Assembly (NCBI RefSeq): GCF_945859685.1 | Contig: NC_079148.1 | Span: forward strand, 620,001 to 684,000 | Origin: Eupeodes corollae | Taxonomy: Eukaryota > Arthropoda > Insecta > Diptera > Syrphidae | Length of the DNA: 64,000 nucleotides | Direction of reading: 5' to 3' | Part shown: in pieces, positions 1 through 10,399 of the stretch | Numbering within the stretch: the stretch's first letter is position 1 | Layout: every line of letters begins with the position of its first letter | Made by a program: the position numbers and the translations under genes | The notes under the pieces: generated by a model | What the model saw: the letters and a program-made list of their open reading frames with translations, nothing else | Database searches by the model: none | Told to the model about the DNA's origin: nothing

Positions 1-1093
1 ATTTTAAAGGATTTATTTTAAGGTTATACTCACGAAGTCGAACAAAAACTTCTTCAAGATGTTTTGAATGCTCAATCTCATCTTCTGACGCAACCAATAT
101 GTCGTCAATGTACGGGAATACATAGTTCAAGCCGTTCAGAGCTTCGTGTATGTAGCGTTGCATGGTTTGTGCTGAATTTCTCATGCCATAAGGCATAAAA
201 AGGTATTCTATAAGACCAAACGGTGTCGTGATGGCGGTCTTTGGTATGTCTTCCGTTCGGACAGGGATCTGATGGAACGCACGCTGCAGATCGATCGTTG
301 AAAAAATTTTCTTTCCGTTCAAAATATTAACAAAGTCCATGACGTATGGAAGTGGGTATCGGTCAGGCAACGTGTTCGCATTGAGAGCGCGGAAGTCACC
401 GCATGGTCGCCAGTCTCAATTTGACTTCTTAACCATGTGGAGTGGACTCGCCCAATGACTTTTTGATGGCCTACATATGCCCTTTTCCATAAGATATGCG
501 AATTCCGATTTGGCGGCTGCAAGCTTTTCTGGAGATAATCGTCTAGGTTTAGCAAAAACGGCTGGTCCTGAAGTGACAATGCAGTGTTCCGTGAGAGATT
601 TCCTTTGAATTCCAGCGGTGTTGAGCGAAGCGAGATCTTTGAATTTTGTGAGCAAATCTGCAAACGGGTGTTTAGTATCAAAAGTTTTAATTTCGCAATT
701 ACCTGAGGATGACTTCCCAGTCGTAGACAACTTGGTGGTTTCATCAATGAGACGATTATTCTTGACATCAACAAGAAGGCCGTAATGTTGTAAGAAATCG
801 GATCCTATAATGGGTTGTGCCACGTCTGCGATGTAAAATGTCCAGATGAATACCCTGCGTAGTCCAAGATTAACTTGACAGCGTTGGCTTCCGAAGGTTT
901 TTATTTTTGTTCCGTTAGCAGCAAAGAGTGTGGTGTTGCAATGAAGAGACTTCTGATGTTTTTTGGGGGGCAAGACAGAGACGTCAGCACCGGTGTCAAT
1001 TAAATATTTCTTGTGTGTTGTCTTATCCGAAACATACAAACGTTGAATATGTTTTACAACTGTTGTCACCGAGGATGGTGACAACTCTAATCG
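1..1093 (-). pseudogene. pol: pol (protease and reverse transcriptase start) of CsRn1-like element
   Basis: The frame lies -1 relative to gag and has no credible start of its own, so it should be made by ribosomal frameshifting. The aspartic protease has the active-site motif LIDTGADVSVLP (DTG at 989-997). A linker and the RT follow: SHWASPLHMVKKSN, an in-frame TGA at 416-418 where the family has a glycine codon, then WRPCGDFRALN, FSTIDLQRAFHQIPV, the F/YMPYGMRNSAQTMQR block and the catalytic YIDD (101-112). Past the TGA the frame is open to the window edge. The TGA is the only visible lesion in this part. Confidence 0.88.
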
Positions 1094-1099
1094 TTTTTT
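1062..1099 (-). promoter_or_regulatory. -1 ribosomal frameshift signal at the gag-pol junction
   Basis: On the minus strand the gag frame reads TCA AAA AAC GAT TAG. The bases A AAA AAC (1099-1093) are a canonical X XXY YYZ slippery heptamer. After a 7-nt spacer comes a perfect 9-bp stem, GTTGTCACC (1085-1077) and GGTGACAAC (1070-1062), with the 6-nt loop ATCCTC. The gag stop (1089-1087) lies in the spacer. The pol frame is exactly -1 and is open from the slip site. This is a complete signal of the simple slippery-site-plus-hairpin kind. Function is inferred from structure. Confidence 0.88.
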
Positions 1100-2012
1100 G
1101 AAACGGTTGAATTTTTATAACTGCATGGTTGCTTGCAATGTATTGCATTGTCTTTGTACCTATAATGGTACCAACATATGTCGTAACGTTTACCGTTTGA
1201 TTGTGTTGGGTCTCGGTGGTGTGATGGTGTTGAGGTTCGATGGCGTGAGCGAGATGGTGTTTTGTTGCGATGGCGGTGATTTGAGTTTTCAAACTTGTCG
1301 ATGCGGCGGCTGAGTGCTTCGATTTTATGTATGAGACTTTCTTCATGAAGAGAAGTGGCATCACGATGATCGATTCTTGATATATGGCTTCCATTTGATG
1401 TGGTTTCAAGAATCGTGTCAGCTACTTGTACGAGTTTTTTGACGTCTTCACTTTTGAAGGCCGCTAAAATGGCTTGTACTTCTGTGGGTAAACGTTGAAG
1501 CCATATGCTTTTTAGGAATTCTTCTCCGACCGAATTTCCAGCTAGACCCTTAAGCTCGTTGAAGAGTTGGGATGGCTTTTTATCACCTAAGTCAACATCC
1601 GATAAAAGTTTCCTCATCTTTTTGTGCTCGGAGTCCGAAAAGCAATCGATTAGAGCTTTTTTAGATTTTCATATTTTCCAGATGCAGGTGGTTGTAACAC
1701 AGCGTCTCTCACTTGTGCGAGGACTTTTCCGTCCATCGAACCAACAACGGCATTAAAACGAGAAAAATCTGGGGTTATTCGACACGTTGCGAATTGTGCC
1801 TCCATGCTGGCAAACCAGATTTCGGGCATTTCAGTCCAGAAAGGGGAAACCTTCATCGAAACCCGCAATACTTCGTTCTCGTTGCCGAAAATTTGACCTG
1901 GACTGCTAGTGCCACCGGTTGTTCCATCTGTATGGCTTCCATTGCTATCACCCCCTTCGTAATTTGTACTATTGTTACCTTCAGCGTGAAGTGGACTACT
2001 TCCTTCCTTCAT
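1087..2012 (-). pseudogene. gag: gag of CsRn1-like element (one frameshift)
   Basis: The start ATG is at 2012. The first segment (2012-1650) has the typical Ty3/gypsy capsid motif with WFASMEAQF and ends YENLKKL. The second (about 1655-1087) continues the capsid (LPTEVQAILAAF) and ends in a zinc finger CWYHYRY...HCKQPC (about 1123-1176), the CHCC box of CsRn1 Gag instead of the usual CCHC. The frame changes at a run of six T on the plus strand (1657-1662); one more base would restore the usual capsid frame, so this is a one-base slip in a homopolymer (mutation or sequencing error). The 3' end carries the frameshift signal to pol. Confidence 0.85.
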
Positions 2013-2139
2013 GGTTGGTTTTACTTCGTTAATTTGTTATGACTTCGAATGAATGTGATAAATAATGTTAAATTAAAACGAATAAAACTGTTTTTTATTT
2101 TAAAGGTATGGAAAACTTCCACGCGGTACTTGTTTCTAA

Positions 2140-2150
2140 CGGGGTCACCA
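2140..2150 (-). other. Primer-binding site, tRNA-Trp
   Basis: Minus strand TGGTGACCCCG is complementary to the 3' end of insect tRNA-Trp (...CGGGGTCA plus CCA). It begins 3 nt after the LTR end, the normal position for minus-strand DNA priming. CsRn1-clade elements are known to use tRNA-Trp, which agrees with the protein-based classification. Confidence 0.8.
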
Positions 2151-2153
2151 GAT

Positions 2154-2368
2154 TGTAGATGCGTATGCACAAAGCCTAGACCGTTCTTCTTAACATCTAC
2201 TTTTATTATGAGCTATTCTTCTTATATCTAACAATTCATTTTAAGTTTGAATGACATTTAGTATACATAAATGAACAGAATGAATACATGATTGATAATT
2301 TAGGTATAGGGTGTACATGATTAAATATTAAATAAATCAGGTGGGTTGACTCGACCTGAGTCCCCACA
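2154..2368 (-). repeat. 5' LTR of the CsRn1-like element (about 215 bp)
   Basis: On the minus strand it runs from TGTGGGGACT (2368) to CATCTACA (2154), giving TGT...ACA ends, and sits 3 nt before the primer-binding site. The outer edge is set by the flanking LINE frame, which reads NIDKR up to about 2369 and then loses similarity. A TATA-like GATATAAG (about 2224-2231) and an AATAAA-like signal (about 2202-2207) lie inside. The other LTR is outside the window, so the outer edge is inferred rather than confirmed by comparing two LTRs. Confidence 0.65.
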
Positions 2369-4075
2369 ACTCTTTTATCAATATTTGCCTTCCAATTTAG
2401 TTTTTTGTCTACAATGAATCATAAATATTTAGGTTGGTCGGAAAAGCCTAATGGTATTCCTCTATTCTTGGGTGGGCTAATCTGAGGATTTTTATATCTT
2501 CTCGAAAAGAGTATTAATTCTGTTTTATGTGGATTGACGTCCAATCCACATTGCTTAGCCCATTTTGTGATCCTATTTAAGGCATTTTGTAGGAGTTCCA
2601 AGAGAACTTGGGGGTGCTTCACAAATACGGATATTGCAACGTCGTCAGCATAGGCAATCACCTTGAAACCCTCTGCTTCCAATGATGTAAGCAGGTCGTT
2701 TACTTCCATGTTCCATAAAAGAGGCGAAAGGACCTCATACTAGAAATTATTGTCCTGCTTTTGAGCATGAGACTTATAAGATCTGTGAGTGATTTCTCTA
2801 ATTTCAGCTTATCGATTGCTGATTGCTGTTGTAATCGCCTGGTAACTGACGTTGTTGACAGCTCCTTCAATATCTAGGAACGCTACTAAGTTATATTATT
2901 TGTATTCGAGGGAATATTCAATAATACGTACCAGCGAGTGTGCTGATTCTACTGATTTTCTCTAGAGTAAGCATGTTGAGCTGTGGAAATAAGACATGGT
3001 TTTAAGCTATGTCTGATGTAAATTTCAATCAATCTTTCCAAGGTTTTAAGAAGGAAGGATGATAGGCTGATTGGTCGTAGATCTTTAGGGTTAACGTGGG
3101 AGGGTTTCCCTGCTTTAGGAATGAAGACTACTTTTGTCATTCTCCAGGCTTTCAGAATATATCTCAACCTTAAACAGCTTGTCAGAATGAATTCGAATGG
3201 TGGAATGATCATGTCTGAGCATCTTTGTAGTTCGGCCGGAATGATTCCGTCTGGCTCTGGAGATTTATATGGATCAAAGCTGTCTATGGCCAATTGCAGT
3301 TTTTCCCGCGTTAATAGATGTTAAGTCGTTGAGTATGTTAGACCTACCATGAAAGTGGGTGTCTAATAACAGATTAAGGGATTCTTCATCTGTGATAGTC
3401 CACGTGCCTGCTTCTGTCTTTAAATCACTGGGTATTGCTGGACTTTTTGAGAGAATTTTCCTTAGTCTTAAAACTTCTGAAGTATTTTCTATTTTACCAC
3501 AAAAGTTTCTCCAAGAACACATCTTACTCTTCCTTAATTCTTTATTATATTGCTTTAGAGCTTGTTTGTATAAGTCCCAGTCAGAAGGAGATCTAGTGTA
3601 CTTAGATCTATTGAAGAGTTTGCGACAGCTCTTTCTGAATTGTTCTAGTTCTTTACGCCACCAATGAGGTTTCTTTTTACCCTTTAAAATGGTTACAGGG
3701 CATGAAGTTCTGATTGATTCATTAAAGGCTTCGGTGAGATGGTTCACAGAAAGGTCTAGTTCATCTTTACTGGAGCATCTTTTAAGAAGGTTGTGTTCAA
3801 GCAGTTGTGCTAGTAGCTCAATATATCGCTCCCAGTTAGTATTACGGTGATTGCGAAAACCCGTAGATGTATTTGCCACATCTTTGAGCTCAAACTGAAT
3901 TTGATTGTGGTCAGAGAAGGAATTCTCTTTTGAGACATGTTTGAAATCAGATTGTGGATCGAGTCAGAGGTAAGTGTAATATCAAGTACCTCTTTCCTAT
4001 TCTTGGTTACAAAAGTGGGTTTATTACCAATATTACTTATGAGTAGGTTAGTGCTTAGTAAGTAAATCTTTTGTA
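2369..4075 (-). mobile_element. Jockey-superfamily LINE with RT and end of endonuclease (broken)
   Basis: Going 5' to 3' on the minus strand: the C-terminal end of an apurinic endonuclease (KNRKEVLDITL, then SFSDHNQIQFEL with the SDH motif, about 4060-3880); a linker with HWWRKELEQFR and WRNFCGKIENTSE (3879-3274); RT with KSPEPDGIIPAEL, LRPISLSSFLLKTLERL and AQHAY (3293-2949); and YADD in VIAYADDVAI (about 2650) followed by KYL*FIVDKKLNWKANIDKR. At least two frameshifts, a decayed stretch at 2710-2950 and an in-frame stop disable it. The linker and RT resemble LOA/I-type elements, but the clade is uncertain. The 3' end is cut at 2369 by the CsRn1-like insertion. Confidence 0.85.
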
Positions 4076-4121
4076 TTTATTCAACCAATATTCACTTGCT
4101 TTGCCTCTGAGCTCCAATTCT

Positions 4122-4207
4122 TTAGACTATGGAACTCCCTACTCCCCTTAGACATACGAGAGCTTCGCGTAAGCATTTTGATCGCGTTATCTTTTGGTAT
4201 TTGGCTG
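4122..4207 (+). mobile_element. LINE 3' fragment (LRLWNS block), copy 1
   Basis: In one frame it reads FRLWNSLLPLDIRELR, the ending typical of jockey/CR1-type ORF2 proteins (LWNSLP...). Almost the same DNA occurs at 9011-9100, so this is a dispersed repeat. This copy lacks 3 bp (GAC) after GCTTCG relative to the other. Only the end of the ORF is visible. Confidence 0.6.
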
Positions 4208-5839
4208 TAACTTTTGCTTCTACAGACTTAAGTCTACTGAAAAAATTAAGAAATCTTAAAGTCTTCGCTGTGGGTAATAGATTTTTCGATTTTTAATTTC
4301 GGCGCTCAAGATGGGAAACTTAAACTATAGATATGGTCAATATCATACACAACTCACTAAAAACATAACGCAACCGAATTTGACGAATCAAATTTGTCTT
4401 ATCAAATTTTCAAAGTCAAATAAATAAATTATTTTGTTTTATTTTAATTAAAATTCAACAAAACAAGATAACTTCATCGTTCAAGTTACTTACTCAATTT
4501 GTATATAATTATTTAACCCTAATGTTCTGTGTAATGTCTACACACTCTCTATAATGGAATTAACTGCAGAGAGAGTTACTTAAAGTCCAGTTTGCATGAC
4601 AATTGCCATGAAAGGCAATCTTCATATGTTATATAGGCTTTGAATTGTTAATAGGGTACAATCCTATCTACAATACGAGTACGATGAAGAACATACTCCT
4701 TCTTCTTGTAGGTAAGACATAAACCCACAAGATTAAGACACTATACAAGATACTCTACACTACCAACTCTACACCATATAATAACACACTATACCTATAC
4801 ACAGTGGTTAAATAACATTGAGTGTGCGAATAGACATGAATTAAGGATGTTATTCCCAGAGTCACGGCTATTATACGTTTTCATATGTAGGGAATAGTGG
4901 GATAACATTGTGTGCTGTGGGCACTGACATCTTCTTCCCACAATTTAATACACTCATTCAAGTGTTTGAGGGAAGTGATGTGGCATTGTGGGGGATTTTG
5001 GGAGGAGTGAGTAGAATTTATTGGTAAGTAATTGTGTTACGACGCTGACAAATGAGCGTTTGTCGGCTTAACTTGATTACGTACATTTATTAATGGAATA
5101 TCGTGTACATGAAACATTAATTGTGTTCTTTTATTTTAGTTTTCAACATTATCTTCTACTTCAGTAGAAATGGATATCAGGATTCTAATCACTTGATATT
5201 GATTTATAAATGTTCCTTAAAGTTCCTATATACATCAACTAAATTGGTACATATATTTTTAAGCAGGTTAAAATAAAGTAGACAATTATATATTGAGAGC
5301 ACTTAATGGAAATACATTTTTATTACTTAATGCGAAACAAAAAAGTTTATTAGTACTCGTAGGGAGGAGTTAACAAGTCTAGCTCACTTTTCCCTACGTT
5401 ATGCAGATAACTTTCATAATGCGCACTGCCCCTACACAAGGGGAACAATTTATCTACTTCTATTATAATAAAAAGCTTCGATAAAGCTTGACGTAGGGAG
5501 GGGCCTCAAAATAGCTGTTATTTCATTATTTTCATATTTTAAAAGCTTATCTGATGAGAATCGGTTCTAGTTGAAAAATATATAAAGATAGCGAACGCTT
5601 CGTTGCGCAATTTGAAACATATCGTTAGCTAGCAAGCAGAACTTGAAACCTGTCAATAGTTTAGTTTTGTTAGTCAATTCTTTCTTTCCATTTATTTTTT
5701 TTTCCAAAGTCTTTTTACTTTCTTTTGTTACTATACAGGGTTTACCATTTTGCAGTTTCAAGAGTAAACTTAAATAAAGCACATAACATTTTTTCCTGAT
5801 ATTTATTTTTAAGTTCCCATAGGAAGTTATTGTAATGGG
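4208..5839. other. Gene-free AT-rich stretch
   Basis: No coding signal is visible. It contains CA/TA-rich low-complexity sequence around 4735-4805 and two motifs, CGTAGGGA and TCCCTACG (about 5356-5400), in inverted orientation with a further CGTAGGGA at about 5488. These could be remnants of a DNA element, but nothing confirms it. Confidence 0.5.
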
Positions 5840-7520
5840 TCCGATTTGTCAAGTGGAAAATTTTGACATTTCTCGGCCTTTCAAGGTCCCTAGAGTCGAA
5901 ATAAAAGATTTTTAGAAAGATGTCTGTGCGTGCGTGTGTACGTACGTTCGTACTTCCGTACGTTCGCTTTTTTTCGTCCTCCATAGCTCAAGAACCAGAA
6001 GAGATATCGACTTCAAATAAATTTTGTTACACAGATAATAAGGCAGAAAAATGCAGAAAGGGCTCTCAAGAAAATTGCGTGGGTGTTTTTTTTTACCATA
6101 GCAGTTTGAAAAAGGTGAAAATTTTGGTTAACCCTAAATATCTTACGAACGAAAAACGCTAGAGCCTTGAATTAAATTTTATATAATATATTGTAACGTG
6201 ATACCAAACATGCATATTTTTTGAAAAAAATCAATATAACGACTGAAATATGATTTCATCTCCAAAACAATTTTGTGCAACGAAGAATAATGTTTTTGAC
6301 ATCTGATAAAATTTTGAGAAAAATCTAATTGACAGTTTTTTTATAAAAAATAAAAATCTAAAAAAACATTACTCAAAGTTGGTAAAAATTGAATATCTAT
6401 TCAAATATCTTTTCAAAAACTTGAAATTTAGGCTTCAAGCTTATTTTATGTTATAAAAAATATTGTTTTCAACATTCTGAAAAATGTTGAGAAAAATCGA
6501 ATTGACAGTTTTCTTACAAAAAATAAAAACCTAAAAAAAAAAATTACAAAAGTTGGTAAAAATTGATTTTCGACTCAAATATCTTTTCAAAACTTTGAAA
6601 TATTGGCTTTAATTTACTTTTATCTTTCAAAAAAATTTGTTTTCAACATTCAGTTAAAGTTTGAAAAAAATCAAATTGACAGTTTTTGTACAAAAAATTA
6701 AAAACCGAAAAAAAAATTAACAAAAGTTGGTAAAAAATGATTTTCGACTCAAATATCTTTTCAAAAATTTGAGATAATAGCTTCTAACTAATTTGATCTT
6801 ATAAGAAATATTATTTTCAACATTAAGACAAATTTTGAGAAAAATCGAATTGACAGTTTTTTTACAAAAAATAAAAACCTAAAAAAAATGTATACAAGTT
6901 GGTAAAAATTGATTTTCGACTCAAATATCTCTTTAAAAATTTTATATATTGGCTTCAAAGTAATTTTATCTTATAAGAAATATTGTTTTCAACATTCGGT
7001 AAAATTTTGAGAAAAATCGAATTGACAGGTTTTTTTACAAAAAATAAAAACCTAAAAAAAATGTATAAAAGTTGGTAAAAATTGACTTTTGACTCAAATA
7101 TCTCTTCACAAATTTTAAATATTGGCTTCAAACTAATTTTATCTTATAAGAAATATTGCTTTTAACATTTGGTTAAATTTAAAAAAAATTCAAATTGTTA
7201 GTTTTTTTTACAAAAAATAAAACTCTAAAAAAAAATACTAAAACTTGGTAAAAATTTACTTTCGGCTCAAATAGCTTATCAAAACTTAAAAATATTGGCT
7301 TCAAACTTATTTTATTTCACAGAAAATATTGTTTTCTATATTCAGTAATTTGTATATAAAAATCCAACAGTCCGTTTTTTCATTAAAAATAAAATCTACA
7401 AAAATAGTACGCAAATTTGGTAAAAATTGATACGAGTACATATAGACAAACTTTTAAATAAGACAAATCGACAGACGGGATAGGAAATTATCAGAGTGGG
7501 TCGCATCTCAGCCTCTTTTA
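5840..7520 (+). repeat. Dispersed element X, full copy with internal 173-bp minisatellite
   Basis: It has three modules. The 5' module (about 5840-5990) reads AGAGTCGAAATAAAAGA, then a CG-TACG-rich palindromic run (about 5930-5965). The middle is a tandem array with the phrase GGTAAAAATTGA recurring near 6382, 6556, 6729, 6901, 7074, 7247 and 7421, a period of 172-174 bp with about seven diverged copies. The 3' module (about 7450-7520) contains GTGGGTCGCATCTCAGCCTC. Related 5' modules occur at 26690-27120 and 53585-53790, and a 3' module with repeat-like sequence at 26270-26565. No protein is encoded. It may be a non-autonomous element with an internal satellite, as in some Helitron-like families, but no transposon ends were identified. 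Confidence 0.7.
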
Positions 7521-7559
7521 TTTATTATAAAATTTTAATGTTGACATTATGTGTCAAAT

Positions 7560-8470
7560 ACTATACCATATAAATAGCTACTACGCGAATTGTTGCAAGC
7601 ATCGGTATTTTGAGGTAATTTTTGACCACTTTTTGACATATAAATTGACGAATGTTGGTTTTTAAGTAATCAAGAGTTAAAGGTTTATCTGCTTAAACAC
7701 GGTCTTTTGAGTTTAGGCCCGTCTCCAGCAGTGTCAAATCGCATGATCTTGGTGGCTAGTTGATATCGCCACGACGATATTCGCTCGAGTTATGCCACAA
7801 AACTCCGTGGCACAGTCTTGTTGAAACCACATATTCTCCAAATCGTATTATTCGCTCCGAATAACCGGTTATAGTCGTTCCATCGTAGTTTTCGGAGAAG
7901 CAAGGTCCAATCACACCCCCGTACCAAAAGGCGAACCAAAAAATGACTTTTTGTGGCTGTAATGGCCTGTCTTCAATTACTTGAGGATTCTCAGGACCCC
8001 AAATATGACAATTTATTAATTTTTTTTATTAACATAGCCACCGAGTGAGATATGTGCTTTGTCGCTGAAAAAACTTTTGTTAAAAAAATCGCCGCCCACC
8101 GTGTGTTGTTCAAGCATGCGTTCGACGTGTCTTCGATGACTTTATGTGAATGGTCAGCTGGCCTTAGTTGTTGTGTAAGCTGGACTTTAGGTTATGTAGG
8201 TAGGTGTAGATCCAAATGCCAAATACGCCATAATGTCCAGTTAGACAGTCCTTATTCCTGAGAACGACGAGGAATCGATTTATTCTTCTGTTACCAATGC
8301 AGTCTCTTCAAATTTCTTCACAGTTTTGCCAATTTCTAGGTTTAAATTTGTATGTGTTGTTCGATATTTAAGTGATCCATTTTTATATACGTCAGTCTTT
8401 AATCTGTCAAACAATAACTTGGTTTAACAACTTAGTTTCACAGTTGTCGAACTCCAGCCCTATATTTTTG
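7560..8470 (-). pseudogene. Mariner-like (IS630/Tc1) transposase, broken copy 1
   Basis: On the minus strand there is a start-like MDHLNIEQ (about 8380), VKKFEET, SIPRRSQE*GL (second helix-turn-helix, about 8280), then HVERMLEQHTVGGDFFNKSFFSDKAHIS with the first catalytic Asp (FSD), GYVNK, CHIWGPENPQVIEDRPL, and FWFAFWYGGVIGPCFSEN. The second block (FQQDGA in the family) is shifted to FNKTVP, and the third is only recognisable as PPRSCDLT near 7750. Several stops and frameshifts plus an N-terminal deletion make it dead. In an active protein the DDE/D triad would catalyse cut-and-paste transposition at TA sites. Confidence 0.82.
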
Positions 8471-8995
8471 AAATCGCAAAATTGATAACCGGCTATTTAA
8501 ATTAATTTGTTTGGGTTTGACGGAAGGCAAATTGTTATGAGAAATTGCAATAACAAATTCAAGAAAGAAATTATAGTTTGCCATTTTTAATTAGGCGAAG
8601 GTAATGTCATATCATTGGGATCTATAGCTGCAAATGGAAAGGGAACCTTCGAATTCATTGACAAATTGATGGTAAACAAACATCGTTTGAGGTGAAGAAA
8701 TTGTTGCTTTATAATACCAGAAGACCCTACCCATTCATTAACGGACCTCAATACCATTGATCATTTGCAGAAAGAAATGAACCTAAGGCTGCAAAGTTGC
8801 AAACCAAGCAATTACAAAATTACAGGCTGCGATAATGGCTATAAATGGCCCTACAAAATATCAATCTTTGTATTCTACCACACTTCAACATTTGTTCTTG
8901 ATTTTTTCCCATTTTATTCTCAATTCTTTGACCCCGACGATGAACAATTTAAATTGGTCACTAAAATTGTGCAAACTCATTCCATTAGTGATTGC
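8471..8995. other. Gene-free stretch
   Basis: No recognisable gene. The last 23 bp (8973-8995) are one arm of a target-site duplication that recurs at 9171-9193. Confidence 0.5.
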
Positions 8996-9170
8996 TTTTT
9001 GTTTGCACTGTTAGACTATGGAACTCCATACTCCCCTTAGACATACGAGAGCTTCGAGGACGTAAGCATTTTGATCGCGTTATCTTTAGGCATTTGGCTG
9101 AAAATTCTTAACTTATTTTTGTTTTCAATTTCTTAAAACTAACATTTTTTAGTCCTTATTAATGTTATTA
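8996..9170 (+). mobile_element. 5'-truncated LINE insertion with 23-bp target duplication
   Basis: The insert carries the LRLWNSILPLDIRELRGRKHFDRV ending of a LINE ORF (9011-9110), then a short 3' region. It is flanked by a perfect 23-bp direct repeat at 8973-8995 and 9171-9193 starting AAACTCATTCC. A short 5'-truncated insert with long target duplication is the normal product of target-primed reverse transcription. A related copy of its 3' ORF end is at 4122-4207. Confidence 0.75.
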
Positions 9171-9499
9171 AAACTCATTCCATTAGTGATTGCCCTTGAA
9201 ATCTACTTTACTTAGGACATGTCGTTTGAATTCAGTTTTTGAAAATTCGACTTTATCTATTTCGTTTCAACCTTTGAAAAAACATGGCGTATCCCGAGTC
9301 GAAATGTTGACCCTATTTTCGTCCCCAAAATCCATGTTCTCTGAGGTTTAAAGAGATTGAAAAGAAAATCACTTTCTGTTAAAATGTTGCTCCTCATTTG
9401 AACCTAATAGTGGCAGTTATCGGACAAAATACGATGTTTAGGATCAAATGAGGACGACAGCAAAAAGCCTCAAATTAACCTTTTTCATCTAGACCATAG

Positions 9500-9650
9500 C
9501 TTTTTTCTTTCTTATTTACTGTCTCTATCTCTCTTTCTTTCTCTGTTTGTGATACTACTTTATTATACTCCCTCTCTTTTCTCTTTCTTTCTCTCTTTCT
9601 TTTCATCTTGATTTTTCCTTTCTCTCTCACTCTTTTTCATTCTATTTATT
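9500..9650. repeat. Pyrimidine-rich low-complexity tract
   Basis: About 150 bp composed almost only of C and T on the plus strand (TTTCTTTCTCTC motifs). It may be a mutated (CT)n/(CTTT)n microsatellite. Confidence 0.8.
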
Positions 9651-10399
9651 AGGAATCTTTTTAAAATAAATAATTTATATTTTACTTTTATCCTTTTTTT
9701 TAGTAATTAAACAAAACACTTTTTATTAACATAAGTGAATAATTTAAAAGTAATAATTCTTCGTCGAAATAGTCTTCTTCGTTGTCGGTGTAGTCGTAAG
9801 AGTCGTCGTGTCGTTGCTGTCCTCGTCGTTGGTGTCTTCGACTTTACTAGCTTCACCGTTACCATTTTTACTATGACCAGCTCCAACCTTGTCATTTCCA
9901 CTATCATTATTATCATTGTCATCATCTTATTAAGTATGAAAAAAGCACGTTATCTATTTTCTATGTTGATAAACCTTCATATATGTAGGACGAAATGAGG
10001 TTCACAAAATATGCCTAGAAAAACGGAAAGAGTCCTTAAGATTCATGTAGAGTGAAATGAGTACGATGAAAAATCGTTCAGGATGATATGGGGTTCATTT
10101 TTCTGTGTGCAGGAGGCAATTAGAAGAAAATATCCTTTTAAGGGTCAGAAAAGGGCCAAAATTACTGCTCGGGATATTTAAAAAATGGAACATTATACAT
10201 TGCGCTGTACCACTAAATATTTGTTTGGGTTGGTAATAAGAATAACCGTTCCCAACTTGATTTAAGTTACATTTTAAAACCGATCCGATTTAGAGAACAC
10301 ATATATCAATTTTTGGATTACCGGTCAAACTTAAGACATTTATTGTAAAGCACCATGGTTGGTGCATCATTTTTAAATTACAAACACAATTATTTTAAA
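9651..10399. other. Gene-free stretch with CGT/ATT trinucleotide runs
   Basis: 9760-9935 holds imperfect GTCGTC and ATTATC repeats that open artefactual reading frames on both strands. No gene is seen. Confidence 0.55.

Larger units (their letters stand above)
1..2368 (-). mobile_element. CsRn1-like Ty3/gypsy LTR retrotransposon, 5' part
   Basis: Read on the minus strand the order is LTR (2368-2154), tRNA-Trp primer site (2150-2141), a leader of about 130 nt, gag (from 2012), then protease and reverse transcriptase in a different frame, running off the window edge at base 1. The CHCC-type Gag zinc finger, the tRNA-Trp primer site and the YIDD reverse transcriptase together point to the CsRn1 clade, known from flukes and insects. 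The copy has one homopolymer frameshift in gag and one in-frame stop in RT, so it is probably inactive but young. It is nested in a LINE whose reading frame breaks at about 2369. RNase H, integrase and the 3' LTR would lie left of the window. Confidence 0.88.

Noticed and set aside
319..774. Minus-strand 151-codon frame overlapping pol
   Set aside because: Shadow frame of the protease/RT region; the pol frame carries all conserved motifs.
2154..2413. Alternative longer LTR (TGTAGA...TCTACA, 260 bp)
   Set aside because: The 6-bp inverted ends look attractive, but the host LINE frame continues across 2413 to about 2369, so the LTR must end there.
9707..9998. Overlapping frames on both strands
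   Set aside because: Products of trinucleotide repeats (GTCGTC, ATTATC), no protein character.
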